Positions 1-13,513 of a DNA stretch of 64,000 nt are shown piece by piece. The translations under genes and the position numbers were made by a program. The stretch comes from Anaeramoeba flamelloides (Eukaryota > Metamonada > Anaeramoebidae). Below the pieces are notes generated by a model, which made no database searches, was not told where the DNA came from, and saw only the letters and a list, made by a program, of their open reading frames with translations. Positions within the stretch are counted from its first letter, which is position 1. Every line of letters begins with the position of its first letter. The DNA lies in NCBI GenBank assembly GCA_027625915.1, contig JANTQA010000023.1, positions 14,384,001 to 14,448,000 of the forward strand, written 5' to 3'.

Positions 1-540
1 TTTAAATTGCCCGTTTTTATATATATTCATAAATAAAATTAAATTAATATTTTCAAGAGACCTATCAATGCGATTATTTTTAAAGAGATGCTAGTTCAAC
101 AAAATTTAATTGTTTAGATTACTAATAAAAGAACAGTTGTAAAGTTTTCAACTTACAATCCAAGCGATGTATATCAATTCTCCATAACAACATCATTTTT
201 GAGTGTTTATTATTTACTCGAAAAAAAATTATAAAAGGAAAGTTATCAGAGTGCAATTTTTAATTAACTCCTTGAACTAAATCTTTATCATAACCATATT
301 TCATTTAAAGATATCTAATTGATTGTGAATTTCTTTTGTTTATTATATAATACCAATTAGAATTTCATTGTAACAAGATCCCATGGATTTTTGGAGTTGA
401 TAGGATTTTTTAGAGAATTGACCTGATTCACTCTTCACCGACTTTGTTTGACTCAACAATATTCAGCATTCTCAATGGGATTTTCAGTTTTATTTGGTTT
501 AAAAAATATGGAGAATTTTTATTAAATTATCTTTCAATTT
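1..540 (+). pseudogene. Decayed coding-like stretch, family unknown
   Basis: Frame 1 from base 1 has coding-like composition (many Ser, Thr, Leu, Tyr, His and Gln codons, and less poly-A/T than the flanks) over about 180 codons. It is interrupted about nine times, mostly by TAA or TAG. No start codon, splice signals or recognisable domain were found. The stretch continues off the left edge, so only part is visible. The simplest reading is an old broken gene or a fragment of an unidentified element. The neighbouring intact genes clearly use the standard code, so a recoded gene is unlikely. Confidence 0.3.
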
Positions 541-1748
541 CATAGATTAAAAAAAACTTATATATAACAGTTCAACTTTTTTACTCATTTTTTAATATAA
601 TAAAAAAAAACAATTTTTTTATTAGAATAGTTATTTAAACTCAAGTTGATTTGAAAAATTGTAACCAACCTAAAATAATAATCTGAAAAAAAGATATCCT
701 TTAGTATTTCAGAACAACAAATTATCAAATCTGATTTGTAATCCACTTTTAAATAATTCTAAATAAATAAAAACCGATTATTTTAAAAATCCAAAATCAA
801 AAAAAACAAAAAAAGTCACCAGTAAATTTTGAAATCAGTATAACTGTATTATTTATAACTCAAATTTCACTTTTAAAAGAATTAACAACAAGATAAAATG
901 CTAATAATTATCTTAATTGTAAAAAAAAATATAGAGTATGAAAGGCCTGAAGATATATTGATATTTTTGAAGATCCTTTTTTTTTTTTCATTTTTTTTTC
1001 AAATTGTACATTTTAGTTAAAAAAAAAAGATAATAAAAAGAAAAGCAAACAAAAAGAAAAAGATAAGAAAAGATAAAGAAAAAGTAGAAGAAAAAATTAA
1101 AAACAAATAAAAAAGAGAAAACAAGTAAAAAAAAAAAGAAAAAAAAATTGAAGAAATTAGAAAAAATGATTTCTGAATAAAAATTCAAAATTCTTTAATA
1201 ATTTGAATATATGAATAACCCCCCTGAACAACGTTTATTAAGATTATAAAAAGGAAAAAATTTTATTTGTAAATAGTTTTGGAAATGTTCAATAAAAAAA
1301 ATGATAATATTAATTATGAAATTTTCAATTAAAAATAATCTCTCTTATTTAAAAGAAGAATTTAAAAAATTTTAAAAATATATTTAAAAGTAAAAATTGA
1401 GTTTGAGAATGATTAATCATTTATTTATAATATTTTTATTAAAAAAATAATTTTTTTTATATTGAAAAAATCTCTTTAACATTCTTATTAATGTAAAAGA
1501 GCATTTTGGTATAATAAAAAAACTGTTCAAATAATAATATAAATAATAATAAAAAGTTATTTTCAAAATCCAGTGAGAATTTCATTTTGTTTAAAATACA
1601 ATTTAGGATTTAAAAAACATTCATTTTTTTATTATTGAAGTAGGACGATTCAACAAAATAAACCCCTATTTGACGAGATAATTAAATTTATTTAGATTTT
1701 TTTACCCTAGCTGTAATATTTACAAGATTATTGTCGATATCTACACAA
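541..1748. other. Gene-free AT-rich stretch
   Basis: This stretch is A/T-rich with short homopolymers. A purine-rich run at about 1020-1150 looks like a Phe-rich reading frame on the minus strand, but that is low-complexity sequence. No gene, RNA or element boundary was seen. It is the 3' flank of the minus-strand gene that ends at 1749. Confidence 0.5.
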
Positions 1749-4700
1749 TTATTTTTTTGAACTTTCTTCTTCTGAATTTTGTTCTAAATCATTATTAAGA
1801 AAGTTTACATTGCTGTTATGATTATTTTTCTGTACTAGGCCTTTCACCCGATCTTCTTTATTGTTATTATCATCTTCCAAACTAGATGAGTCTTCATCTG
1901 ATTGTGTTGAATTAAAATTATTACTTATAACTGGTGGTATATATAACAAATCTGGGTTCTCACTGAGATAATTTTTATTCCATAAATTCATATTAAAAGA
2001 ACAGTTTGGTGGTGACATTTGCAAAAAAGAGATCGGCGAAATAATTTGTCTTGAATAAATTGGTGAAACACACCTTGCCCCCTTTGGGTAAATCACATTA
2101 TCTTCAGAATCAGATCCAGAATTGTAATCTATAATTTGACCAGAAAATATAAAAAGGGGATATAAAATGAACATATATAAAAAAAAATTAGATTTGACAT
2201 AATTTTTTGAATAATTTGGATAATATTTAATAATTTTGTAGACGACGGTAATATTTACCATTTAATTTGGTTTTTTATTTTCCAATTATTTTCAAAAAAT
2301 AAAAACTAGCTTTGAATACATATATTTTCTAGGATTTGTGAAGACTATTTTAGATTGTCTTTTTATTCTTTAAGAAATAAATTTACTTTTACAGATAATT
2401 TCAGAAGAAAATACTTTATTTTCCAATTTATATATCTTCATACTCTTATTTCAATACACTCTGGAAAATATAGCTTTGAAAATTTTCATCCAATTTTATA
2501 AAGTTTTCTTTGATTTAAACCAATGAAATTCTTTATCCAATATGAGGCGAAAAAAATTGGAAAACAGAAAATCAAATAAAACTATTCAAAGATCTATTTG
2601 AGTTCATCAGTATAAATAAAAAAATGATCTCTTTTTATTATTTGTTGAATAATTTTTGCATTTGATATGAATTTTGATTCTTGTTGTGTAAACTGGTTAT
2701 CCTAAATAAAGGGAAATATTGAAGAATTGTAAAAAAAATAATTTTATCAAAAAATTTCAAGCTACATTTTCAAGAATATTTTTATAATGTTCATAACTGA
2801 AACCATGCTTTTATTTAAAGTATCTAATAATATGTTCAACGAACTTATTTAGAACAGTTCAAATAAACATTATTAAAACCTTTTATTTTTCAATGTTTGA
2901 AAATATCGTAATTAGTAAATAAACTATTAAAGTTTTAGTAAAAGGTGTGACCATAAATTTTCAAATAAATATCAAAAAAAAAAAATAATTCTATTGGGGG
3001 TTTTCGACTTTTTTAAAGATATTTTACATACTTTTTTTTTTCTCTTTTGGAATATGATATTGACAATTTCTTAAATTTACTAACTTGTAAATTTTTTAAT
3101 TATACTATTTAGATATAATAAGTTCATGAAAAAAAAACAAAAATATACTTTATTTTTTTTATTTTTTTATAATGTATCAAATTAGGAATATTAACTTTTA
3201 AGAATGATATTTTGTAAAATAAAATAATACACTTTGTTTTTGTTTTTTTATTAAATTTGTTTTATATTTTGTGTTTGAGGATGTGTATTTTAATGAAAAC
3301 CATTAGGTTTTCTGTATTTTTTTTTTGTTTATTCTCGAAATCAATAGGTTTCCAGAACAAAACAGAAAACCTCAACAAAAGCACTTTTCAATTTTTTTTA
3401 ATATTTTTTTTTGATTAGAAAATTTGGATTTGTTCTGGTATTTCTTTTATGAATTTCAACTCTAATTTTGAATATTATTATTTCTCTGATTTCTAAACAA
3501 TTGGATTCTGACTGAAGCTAAAAAAAAGTGAATTTTTCATTTTTTGTTTGAGGACTTTGAGTAAAATCAAGTTAATATTTAAATTATTTCCCCCACTCTA
3601 ATGTATTTATCAACGAAATAAGTAAAAAAAATTGATCATTTTAACAAGAATTTCGAAAAGTAATCCCACACTATAAATTTTGAATACCTTTAAATTTCAA
3701 AGAAATATTAAAACATAAAAATTCAGTTTTTAAATATAAATATAATTAAAAAATCAAATTTGTATGTGAGAACAGATATAATTAATTAATTAAATGTCCA
3801 ATTTTTAAATAGGTAAATATATAGTAGTGAAAAAATTATGGACAGAAAAAAAATCAAGGATGAGATTGTCATTTGTGAATATTAGGAAAATTGTTATAGA
3901 ATAATGGCAAATATTTTCAATCAAATCCTTTTTAAAATAACCAAATTTTTTATGAACATGGAAATAAACTTACCCATGGTTCATTCAAGTAACGGGTCTA
4001 TAGAATACTCGAGTAATTAGTTGATGAAATAAGTAGATCTACTTTTTTTAAAAAAAATTGATTTTATTATAGAGGTTTACTAGGAGTTTGGAAAATGATA
4101 ATTTTTATTCTTGTTTTTGCATTGATTGAATCTTATTTTGAACAAGTGTAATTTAATTAACCATCATTCTAATTAAAAGGTGAATTATAATTTTAAAAGT
4201 TTCTTTCTTCAAAAAAAAAGATTTGATTTTAAATAAAAGAAATTAAAAAAACAATTTTCCGAATATCAAGAAAAAAAATCGTATTAGGGATTTTTTTCAT
4301 GTCCGATATTTTTTTCTATACTATACTTATTTTCACAAAATATTTTTTTTAATGTAATATTTTAACTAATTTCTTAACACCAAAATCAGAAGAATTATTT
4401 TTTATATAGAATAATTGTTTTGAAATTTAAAGTAAAATTGGAAGATCTTTTCAAAAAATAAAAGAAAATAAATCAAAAAAGATTATTTTATAAGGTTGTA
4501 TAATTTTACCTGAAAAATAAAAATTAAGGAAGGGGCTCATTATTGGTGATCTTGGGTTAATTGGTTTAGGACTTAATTGTGCGATTCCTTCTGCTGCAAC
4601 ATATTGATCCATCTTTTCTGAAGACTTGGTGTTTTTAGGCTCTAATACCTTATTGAGATAATTTTGGGGATTTTGGTTGGGAATAAAATTATCTTGAAGA

Positions 4701-7700
4701 TTGATATTAGTATTTAATTTTTGTGTCGACTCCTTGGGTTTTTTTAAAGGGTTTGAAGTCTGATTATTTTCCATTTTGATCTTTTGTTGTTGGTTAAATT
4801 TAGAACTCTGAATTAACTTTGGTTCTCCAATTTTCAGTAGAGTCTGAATTGAAGATAAAGTCTCAGTATAAGATATTTTTGTTGTATTATCAAAAAAAGG
4901 GTTATTATCGTCTTCCTTTTTGGGGTACATATTTTTTAGGGTTTGGGGGGGAATTTGATAAATTGGATCTTTAGTTCTGATATTTTCTATTTGTCGATTT
5001 TTTTTTTCGAAAAGAGATTGTTGGCTTAAAACTTTCTGTTCGTTATTTTGTTGTTCAGCTAGTATTTTCTTCCCCACATAATTATTGAACAAATCAAATT
5101 GTTTTTTGTTGTTGAGCATATATTCACAGCCACCACTGCCGGTATAAAAAATCTCCTTCTCTGAAAATAATTTTTCAAGTCGTTTTTTTAGGAGATCTAA
5201 ATATTGAACATTTTTAATTTTCACACAACCAGACTTAATTTGTTGAAATAACAACTGATAAATTTCTCTTCCTCTTTGTTTTAACTTTCTTCTCTTTCTT
5301 CTATACTCAATTAGTTTATTACTTGTTACCTTAATTTCAGGTAATAAATTGTAGAGATTTCTATTTAAATAGAGATGACCACGCTTTTTTTTCATTTCAA
5401 CAATTAATCCTAAACCCTTATAAACCGATAAAGCAGCACATATCCTTTGTCTCGCGAATCCAGTATTAATTGATATTATTTCACGTGAATCAACACCTAA
5501 TTTCGAATAGTATAATAAAAAGTATATTAGTTAGAGGAATAATTATTAAAAATGTAAGGAAAAAGAGAACACATCAAATTTTAAGTACTATTATTATAAG
5601 ATATTTTTGTACTTTTTTAATATTTTTCTAATTATATAATGATATACATTTTTGTTTGTTAATTAGAAATGTTAATTTGATATTAAAAAAAAAAAAATTA
5701 GAATATTAATCTTAAATTTTCATACAAAAAAATTGAAAGTATTTACTAATCCATTAGAAATAAACTAAAATTAAAAATTTTCCACAGAGCTAAAACATTT
5801 CAAAGAGTGACACTAATTCAATTTCATTCAAATTGGAAATAATCTTGATTTTTGAAAAATATAATAATCATTTTTTCATCTTTTAGTTTTTTATTTTCAT
5901 TTCATTTTTTAAATTTGATAAATTTTTTTTTTCAATGATTGATAATATGTTAAAGTTGAGTTCTTTTAAATAGAAGAACCGAAATAAAATTAATTGATAA
6001 TATCTAATCATTTGCTAGATCAATAATCCTTAATAGAACTTATTCAAATTTACTTAAGCATTTTTTGTTTTATTCTCTCCAAAATTTTTAACACACCAAT
6101 AATTTATTTTTATTGAAGATTATTTATTTTTTGTTTTGTGAGAATTGTAATTTATAAAAAATTGTTAACATTTCTTCTAGTAAATGGTTCTAATTTTGCA
6201 TTTCTTCTTGAATTAATTAATTATAATTTTTTTTTTTTATAAAATTTAATTTTGTCCGGTTAAAAATTTTGAATTGGAGTTGAATTTAAATAGGTTAATA
6301 CCTACATTGATAATTTACCAAGTTGTCTTAAAACCTTTGATCCAACATGATTTAAATTATAAAAAAAAGTTCAACAAAATATTCTATTCTAAATAATCAA
6401 AAAAAAACATTTTATATGTATATTTTAATGAAAAAAGAACAAAAAATTTTTTAGATATGTAAACTGAATTCCTTATGAAGGAATATGATAATGAAAAAGA
6501 AAAAGAAAAATCATTTTTCGAACACTTTTTTATGATGATCATTTCAAACACTCACAATATCCAAAACTAACTTTAAATGATCGGTCTTACATTACACTAA
6601 TGAATTAAAAAATAAAAAAATTGTTATATTTGATCCTCTTTACTTGAAAATTTTGTATCTGCAAAGTGTCAAAAAATTCTATTTAACTAAGAAACCCAAA
6701 AAATAATATTTTTTTATAAGATCAATTATTTTTTAACATTTTTTTTATAAAAAGAAAGCCCAAAAATCTATTTTATACCTCACATTATAAGAAAGTTTTG
6801 TTATCATTTCAATCATTACGACAAAATAAATAGTATTTATTTCCAATAATATTAATAAAATAATTTCTTTCTTTTTTAGATAATTCTTTGGGTTGAGGGA
6901 TTATTGTCACCATAGATTTCTCTATAATTAAAGTATGCTGTAATAGGCTGTATATGATATTAGTGCGCCATTTCTCAAATAGCTCTTAAAAATTTATTAT
7001 AAATCTTATTGAACAATAAATTATTTCATTTTTTACTAATGATCATTATTAAAAATTTTAATTATGGAATTTTTTTTTTAATTCCTTTTCCAAATCTCAA
7101 AAAAGAAACATATAAATAATAGTATTAATAGTATATGATAATTCATCTTTAGAACTTCCAAAACAACTATTTTTTAAATTTTTTAATTTCAAAGATTAAC
7201 CCAATAATCATCAAACATAAAAAACAAGAAAACTGATTAGCTTTGTTTGCTTTTGATAAAGATAATTGCAACATCGATATATTTTACAAGATTTCAGAAA
7301 TAATTTGTCAGTCAAATCTTTATTCATTAATTATTGAATTTTTAAAAAAAACGAATTTTTTAAGTCACTAATCTTCATTTCAACACAAATTTAAGAAAGA
7401 TATTTTACAACTATGAAGAAGTCTGAATATTGACAATTCAACCTTTAAATTTGTGACGAAATGCAAATTTTTTTCTGAAATTGTTGGGTTTTTTACGAAT
7501 ACAATGGATCATTATTAATTTATGAGATCAACAAATATTAATACTTGACTTATCTAATTTTTAGAGAGAATTTGAATCATGTCTTACTAATGTGATTTAC
7601 ACCCAATAACAACATACTTTTATCTTAGGCTTCTCCTTGGTAGAAACCAATCCCTTAAACAAAAAAATTGATTTATTTAACATGATGAAAAAAACTTATA

Positions 7701-9810
7701 TTACTTTAAGAATAGTAGTTACTACGATTAAACTTAAAAGTTTCAAATCCATTAAGAAATTTTACTCAAGATATTGTGTTTTTGTTATTACTGTTAGTTG
7801 TAAAATAAAAAACTTTAAAACTTTTTATTCAGCTTTCCCAAAAAATATCTCTAATAATGAAAATAAATCATTATAAGACCAGAATTATATAGAAGTAAAT
7901 TAATATTAAACTGATTATAAAAATTTGAAAAGTTACATGATTATTATAAAATCTTTTTATGGAAACCGGAATGAAAATTTTATTTCATTTATTCTGCAAC
8001 AAATAGTAAATGAAATTTGATTTTTGAAAATAAAATTTTCATGAGAATTATTTGAGACTTTTTAATTTTATCCTCTAAATTTAAAATAAATTTTTTTATT
8101 TAAAAAAATGATTATAATTGTAAGACGGATTCTTGTTATTACTATTTTTATGAAATAAATTGAACAAAATTTTCATTCAGCTGGCCAAAAAAAGGTTTTG
8201 AAAAATTCATAAAATATCAAATTTTTAATTCCTAAAATCAGTTTAATAATTAATTTCCTTTTGTGAATTTTGGCTTACGATGATTTATTTTCATCTTAGA
8301 GATTTATTTTTAGAGAAACCTGAATGAAAATTTTAATCTTTTTATTTTACAATTAACAGAAAGAGTAAAAAATTTGTAAAAAAAATTTTTCAAAATGAAA
8401 ATTCTTTTTACTTTTTTTTTCATTCTTTAAAAACAAGAAAAAGACTTTTTTCTTACTTTAAAGAATAAAAAATTTTTACAGAATTGATCTTAATTACATT
8501 AATTAAATTTAGTTTAACTTCAATTGAATTTTTATTTATTTGATCATCTATACTTCAATTAATTTAATTTGCTGAGATTTGAATTGAAATATTAATCATA
8601 ATAAATAATACCAGAAAAAATATATTCTCGTATTTAAATCATATCTTTCCAAAATAAAACAAAAAATTTTTTTTAGTCTTTTAAGAATTAACTTGATTGT
8701 AAATTAATATAATAATTTGCTTTTTTTAGTTTTAATAGGAAAGTGGTGAATTTTGTATTTCAAAAAATATACTCAAATAAATACATTGTTCAGAAAATGT
8801 TAAATTCGTCCATTTATTAAACATAAACACAAACTAATAACAAATTTTTCAAAGATCTTTACCGAATTTCATTTTTTTTTAATAAAGACTACTCCCATAA
8901 TATTTTGTAATTACTTATATTATTCCAAATTCTAACTAAAAACTTCAATTTAAATCTGAAACAATTGTTTGTGTTTTATTGTCGTCAAATGCCCAAAATA
9001 AAAATTTCATGAGTCAACTTTTAGTAAAGGACTAGAGGATATCAAAATACGTTAATATACACTATTAAATAATAAAAACCACAGTATCTTTAAAAACAAA
9101 ATTGCCAATCAAAATTAGCCTCTCTTTAAACTTTTGAGAAATAGTTATTTTTTTTTATAGTTTACCTGAAGAGATTAAAAAATAGAAAAAAAATTAAAAA
9201 AAGAGAAGAAAAGTATACCATTTTTTAATTCACAGATTGACATATAAGTAAGCATTGAAATTGTTTTATTGATCCTTGTTTTCTTTTTCTTCACATTCCT
9301 TCTTTTTCGTTTGTTGTTGTTATCTTCATTTTTAATATGTGGAGAAATCCTTTTACCATCATATATAACACCAGTTTCTGTAATTTCAATTTTAGGATAC
9401 CCAAATTGATGTTCAAGAATATTGTTTTCATGAAATTGAGAACTATGTAATGAAAAGATACTCTGAGTAATTTCATTTGGGGTGCCAATTTTCGATCCGA
9501 GAACTTTTTCAAAACAAGGCTTCCAATAACTGTTCAGAGTATAGGTCTGGTAATTGTTTTTGTTTGTTGACGCAAATAGAAAGATTTCGTTTTGGATAAA
9601 AAGTTGGCATATGATCGACAACAAACGACTGATTGCTTTTCTTTGGTGGTATGGGTATCGCATTAAAAAAAAATGATATGCTTCTTCTATAATTATCGTA
9701 GAGGTCCCCTCACATCGGTATGTTTGGAAAAGGAAAATTCCATAAAGATCTTGAAGTTCATCAAACAACGGTATAGCATCATTTTTAAGACATTGAAAAT
9801 TTAAATCCAT
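1749..9810 (-). CDS. Divergent E2F/DP-like winged-helix protein (3 exons)
   Basis: The exons by inspection are 9810-9219, 5496-4510 and 2128-1749. All junctions are GT-AG, the phases agree, and the product is 652 aa. The first junction rebuilds a winged helix at about residues 180-245, from ISMLTYMSICELKN through RQRICAA (213-219) and YKGLGLI. This follows the E2F layout in which RRIYD is followed by NVLEGIGLI. A basic tract (KRKRR, KKKK, residues 168-177) lies just before it. Helical Lys/Glu-rich sequence follows, then a Gln/Asn-rich middle and an acidic Ser/Asp/Glu C-terminus. The canonical Tyr-Asp of RRxYD is replaced by Cys-Ala, so DNA recognition may differ. Residues 1-150 are not recognised. 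E2F/DP proteins are known to bind DNA as heterodimers in cell-cycle control; that role here is inference. It could instead be another winged-helix family. The introns are 2.4 and 3.7 kb. Confidence 0.5.
2129..4509 (-). other. Large intron 2 of the E2F-like gene
   Basis: The donor CAG|GTAAAA is at 4510/4509 and the acceptor ATTATAG is at 2129, with phase 1 on both sides. The intron is 2,381 nt, AT-rich, with no reading frame of note. Around 3300-3370 a weak inverted motif (TTAGGTTTTCTG and CAGAAAACCT) resembles the TTAGG hairpin elements found elsewhere in the window. Confidence 0.5.
5497..9218 (-). other. Large intron 1 of the E2F-like gene
   Basis: The donor ATG|GTATAC is at 9219/9218 and the acceptor ends at 5497, for 3,722 nt. 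The intron holds one member of a diverged dispersed repeat (about 5740-6270, related to 20340-20670 and 37540-38110). Otherwise it is AT-rich sequence. The open frame at 7637-7876 (+) begins at TTG, has no recognisable content and is not called. Confidence 0.5.
5740..6270. repeat. Diverged dispersed repeat, copy 1
   Basis: Successive blocks match 20340-20670 and 37540-38110 in the same order. They are an AATTTCATT...GGAAATAAT block, a block around TTAAAGTTGAGTT...AATAGAAGAAC, and TTGTAATTTATAAA near a conserved GTTAAC. The copies have drifted strongly. The class is not certain. Termini of the other copies (GTGTCCAAAATTT) suggest a Tc1/mariner-like DNA element. Confidence 0.35.
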
Positions 9811-10048
9811 TTTTATTTTGAGGAAATAAAGATTTGTGGGCTATGAAAAATTAATGATAAATTTTTATATTTTATTGTAACCTTTTTGGTTACAGTAGTT
9901 AACACTACTTTTTTCGGACTAACATATGATTTTAATTCCCTTTTAAATTAAAAAAAAAAAAAATACCTAAATTTTTCGAGTTTTAAATTCTTTCTCATAT
10001 TTCTGAAGCTTTGGAACAATAAAAATTTTCTTTTCTTCTCATAAATTA

Positions 10049-10517
10049 TTAAATTTTATCAAGTAGAGATTGGGACAATTTGTTTACTCCTTCCATCAGA
10101 TCTAGCCAAAATTCAATTTCTTTTTCTTGAATAAAGAAAACAGTTTCAAATATATTATTTCCGAATTCAAAAACATTCCAAAGTAATGGATTAAATAAGT
10201 TTGTTTAGGTGAGACATTTAGTTGCTGGTAGTATTTTCCAGGATGATTTTGTAATTCTTAAACATTCTTTCTCTAATTATATTTTTGCTATTTTTAAAAT
10301 CTTGAATAAAGGAAGTGTCCAAAATCTCGTGCACTAAAATAGTAGCCCAGACAGAACATTTATCAACAAAACCTGACAAGAAGTGAAAAATTAAAATAAT
10401 AAATAGATGATTTTTGCCTGAAACAAATTTGAAAAGGATCTGAAAAATTTGATAAGGCAATTTTTCCAATTTCAGAATTTCGCAAATTGGGAATATTTTT
10501 ACAGCAAAGTATGAAAT
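10049..10517 (-). pseudogene. Two coding-like blocks in different frames
   Basis: Reading the minus strand, 10517-10218 is open for about 99 codons with good composition (a block around VDKCSVWATILVHEILD). A second open block follows at about 10200-10049 (LLWNVFEFGNN, FWLDLMEG) in another frame. There is no upstream ATG, and no GT-AG pair that joins the two blocks was found. This looks like the tail of a decayed host gene, or exons of a gene whose other parts were missed. The family is not recognised. Confidence 0.3.
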
Positions 10518-11739
10518 TCAATGGCTATTAATTCTAAAAAAGGACAATTAAGAAAAAATAAAAAAAAAAATACATAACAATCAAAAAAAGTCTTAGAGTA
10601 TGAAATACAAACATTAGAAGTTATTTGAATTACTTGAGTGTCGAGAATACTTTTGAAATAAATGTTCCTATTTTTGTTATTGGTTAGTTTGAGGTGAAAA
10701 ATATAAGTCCTTTCAGTAAAAAGTACTGGTAGCCAAAAAGTTTTCTAATTTTTAACAAAATCAAGAAATAAAAAAAATACAATTTGAAAAAAATTTTAAT
10801 TTGGTTTTTAAATAATGTATTTTTACATGAAAAGAGCATTTAAATGTACAATGACTGGAGAAACTATTTTTCAAGTTTGTTTAATTTTTAATCAAGATCA
10901 ACATAGGATAAAAAAATTAATTGTGATTTGTTTTTCAAAGATTCCAAAACAATATTATTAAAACCTCAATAAGGGGGAGTTACTTTTCAAAATTTTTCCT
11001 TATTCTACTCTTTTATGAAATTATCAAAATTTTTTTAGGTAAGAAAAATAAATTATTAATTTGAGAAATATACAATAAAGATTTTTGGTTGAAAAATATT
11101 CGAAGCTTTTTAAAAATAACAATTCGAGATATTGACAAATTATTTCAACAGAGACAAAAAGGATTACACTTATTATTTACCATAATTTTGGTAAGCGAAC
11201 AGGTATTTCAAAAAAAAAAAAAAAAAAAAAAATTTAAGATAAAATTGTAATACTTTTTTTTAATAATGATATTGGTACTGGAAAAACCAAAATATCTAAT
11301 TATAAAAAAAAAAAAAGAAGGAATTCTAGATTATTTTCAGGCCTTTTCAAATTAGGGTGCGCTTTTATTCAATAAATAACATTCTACTAAATTATTTTTT
11401 TTTGGTTTTTTACCAGAAATTCAGATCTTATTATTTGAGCAAAATCTTGATTAAAAATGAAAATTATGAATTTTTAGTTTATACACCAATTTCAAACATT
11501 GTGGGGACTGAGTAATTTTACTGTAAATTTTAAAATTGGACAAGAATTGGCAATTTTTATAGATGGTGAAAATTACTTTTATTATTAATAGCACATTTGT
11601 GGACTTATTAGGTTGTTGAGTCAAGAAATCTTGTTAAATTTAAAAAGATAGTATTTTTATCCGATTTTTTGAAATTTAGGTAAAAACCATTTTTCCAATC
11701 CAAATTCGAAATTTAACTTGGAAATTTTTTAAAATCAAA

Positions 11740-12890
11740 ATCCCCTTATTCCTTATTATTATTGAGAAAGGAATGTCAATTACACTCTAGATACCTAATG
11801 TACTTAAATTTCTCTTTTGGAAGTTTATGTGGAAAATCAAAAATTTCATAATTATTTATTAATAAAAATAATCTTGAAATAAAATTATTTCATTAAAATT
11901 TAATTCTTTTAATATGTTTAGAAATATTCATTTATCATTTTTTAAAAACAAAACCTACTCATAAAAAAATGATCAATATTTGCTATTATTTCATTTTCTT
12001 CTTTTAAGCATAAATCATAAAATTTATTTATTTTTTTTTTTTTCTCTTAGAATATTATCTTTATAACAAGTTAGGAAAAGTTCTGTGTTTTTATATGGTT
12101 GAAGGGAAGGATTATTTAAATATTTTTTATTGATAAATATTTAAATCTGTTTTTTTATTATTTTGAAATTGTCTGATAGGGTGTTGTCAAGTTTCTATCT
12201 TTTTTAGAATTAAAAATAATTGAGGAAAATCTTTGATTTGACTCTAAAAGTTTTTTTCATTTTCAAGTTACAAACTTTGAATGAATATTAAGATATTTAA
12301 AAATTTTAAATTAAGGTATATTAATGAAAAATTCGTTTTCATAGAGTCGATTTTCCTCAGATTTAAATTTAAGTTCAGTGATTTGTCATTGTATTATTCT
12401 TTAAATGTTGTTCATATTTTGTGCATTAAAACTGGTATTGATTACTTTTCATTAAATTCTGTAAAATATAATGATTTTATAGCTTATTTCTGTTTATTTT
12501 ATAGAGTTCTATTATTCATGAACTAATCCAAGAATTTTAGTGATTTAAAGTTTTTGTTTGATAATTTTATATTTCCAATTTATATGTTACTTCGTTTGAT
12601 ATAAAATTTTCAAATAATCTAATTTTTAAACTATTGTTGATAGAATTGTTTTTTTATAATTTTTAACAGTTTTTAACAGTTTTTATATGTTTCTTTATTT
12701 TTTAAGATTATTAAATATTTGTGAAATTCCATCTAAATAAATTTTTCAATGTATAATTCATTTTAAAATCTTTCGTTACAACTATTTTAACTTTATTAGG
12801 TTGTAATTCAAATTAAAAAAATTTTTTAGAAAAATATTAAATTTAATTTTTGATATACTTAAATTTTATTTCTTTTCATTAATAAAAAAT
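11740..12890 (-). mobile_element. Worn LINE copy A (3' part)
   Basis: On the minus strand the sequence encodes fragments of the Cys/His motif found near the C-terminus of many LINE ORF2 proteins: DLCLKEENE followed by ANIDHFL, at about 12040-11960. The 3' end is marked by an (AAT)n tail, seen as TTATTATTATT on the plus strand at about 11745. The 3' untranslated sequence resembles that of copy B (ACTCTAG...ACTTAAATTTC). It is 5' truncated or too worn to trace further, and has many stops. Confidence 0.5.
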
Positions 12891-13377
12891 AAATAAATAA
12901 ATAAATAAATAAAGGACCTTAAAAATTTGTATTTGTTTTATTATTATTATTATTATTGAAGAAGTGTAAATTATGCTCTAATTGTAGTTAAGCTTAAATT
13001 CCCTTTCAGAAATTTAAGTGAAAAATCAAAGGTTTTCCGATTATTAGTTAATTAAAATAATTCCAAACTATCACAGTTTAAAATAGATTCATTAAGATTT
13101 ATTTCTTTTAATTTATTGAAAAAAAGTAATCTATTTTTTTCATAAGAAAGTATTTACGCATAAAAATGATCAATATTTACTAGAATTTCTTTATGATTAT
13201 ATTTTAAACATAAAGGGCAAAATTTATTTGAGTTTTTATCTATTACATAATAATATCTATTTAGGCAATTAGTAAATGTTCTGAATTTTATTTTTGTTAA
13301 ACATGATTGAAGGATAACTTTATTATCTTTGGGTTTTAAATAAATAGTTTTGGTTTTTTATATTTTAAAATTATGAA

Positions 13378-13380
<3 letters not shown>

Positions 13381-13416
<36 letters not shown>

Positions 13417-13427
13417 GGGGGGGGGGG
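13381..13427. repeat. T35 followed by G12
   Basis: A homopolymer pair. It lies inside LINE copy B directly before a 68-bp palindromic element and is probably the tail of an insertion. Length accuracy is doubtful in any assembly. Confidence 0.7.
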
Positions 13428-13445
13428 ATGTCGTAGAGTGTTGAT

Positions 13446-13513
13446 GTTTTCCAGAATTCAAAAGAATTGAGTAAAATCAAATATTGAACTCAAATCTTTT
13501 AAAATCTGGAAAA
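13446..13513. mobile_element. TTTTCCAGAATT palindrome, copy 1
   Basis: About 68 bp with ends TTTTCCAGAATTCAAAAGAA and (inverted) AAATCTTTTAAAATCTGGAAAA. The right arm has drifted. It belongs to a family of at least eight copies in this window (26184, 41258, 41353, 41672, 44950, 48593, 49331). Confidence 0.6.

Noticed and set aside
1-540. Alternative genetic code with TAA/TAG as glutamine
   Set aside because: Intact genes in the same window (lipase, eS8, Arf GAP, Furry) end at TAA or TAG and use CAA/CAG for Gln, so a recoded nuclear genome is not supported.
988-1188. Phe-rich open frame on the minus strand
   Set aside because: Purely low-complexity (poly-Phe/Leu from A/G-rich sequence), with no domain, splice or start context.
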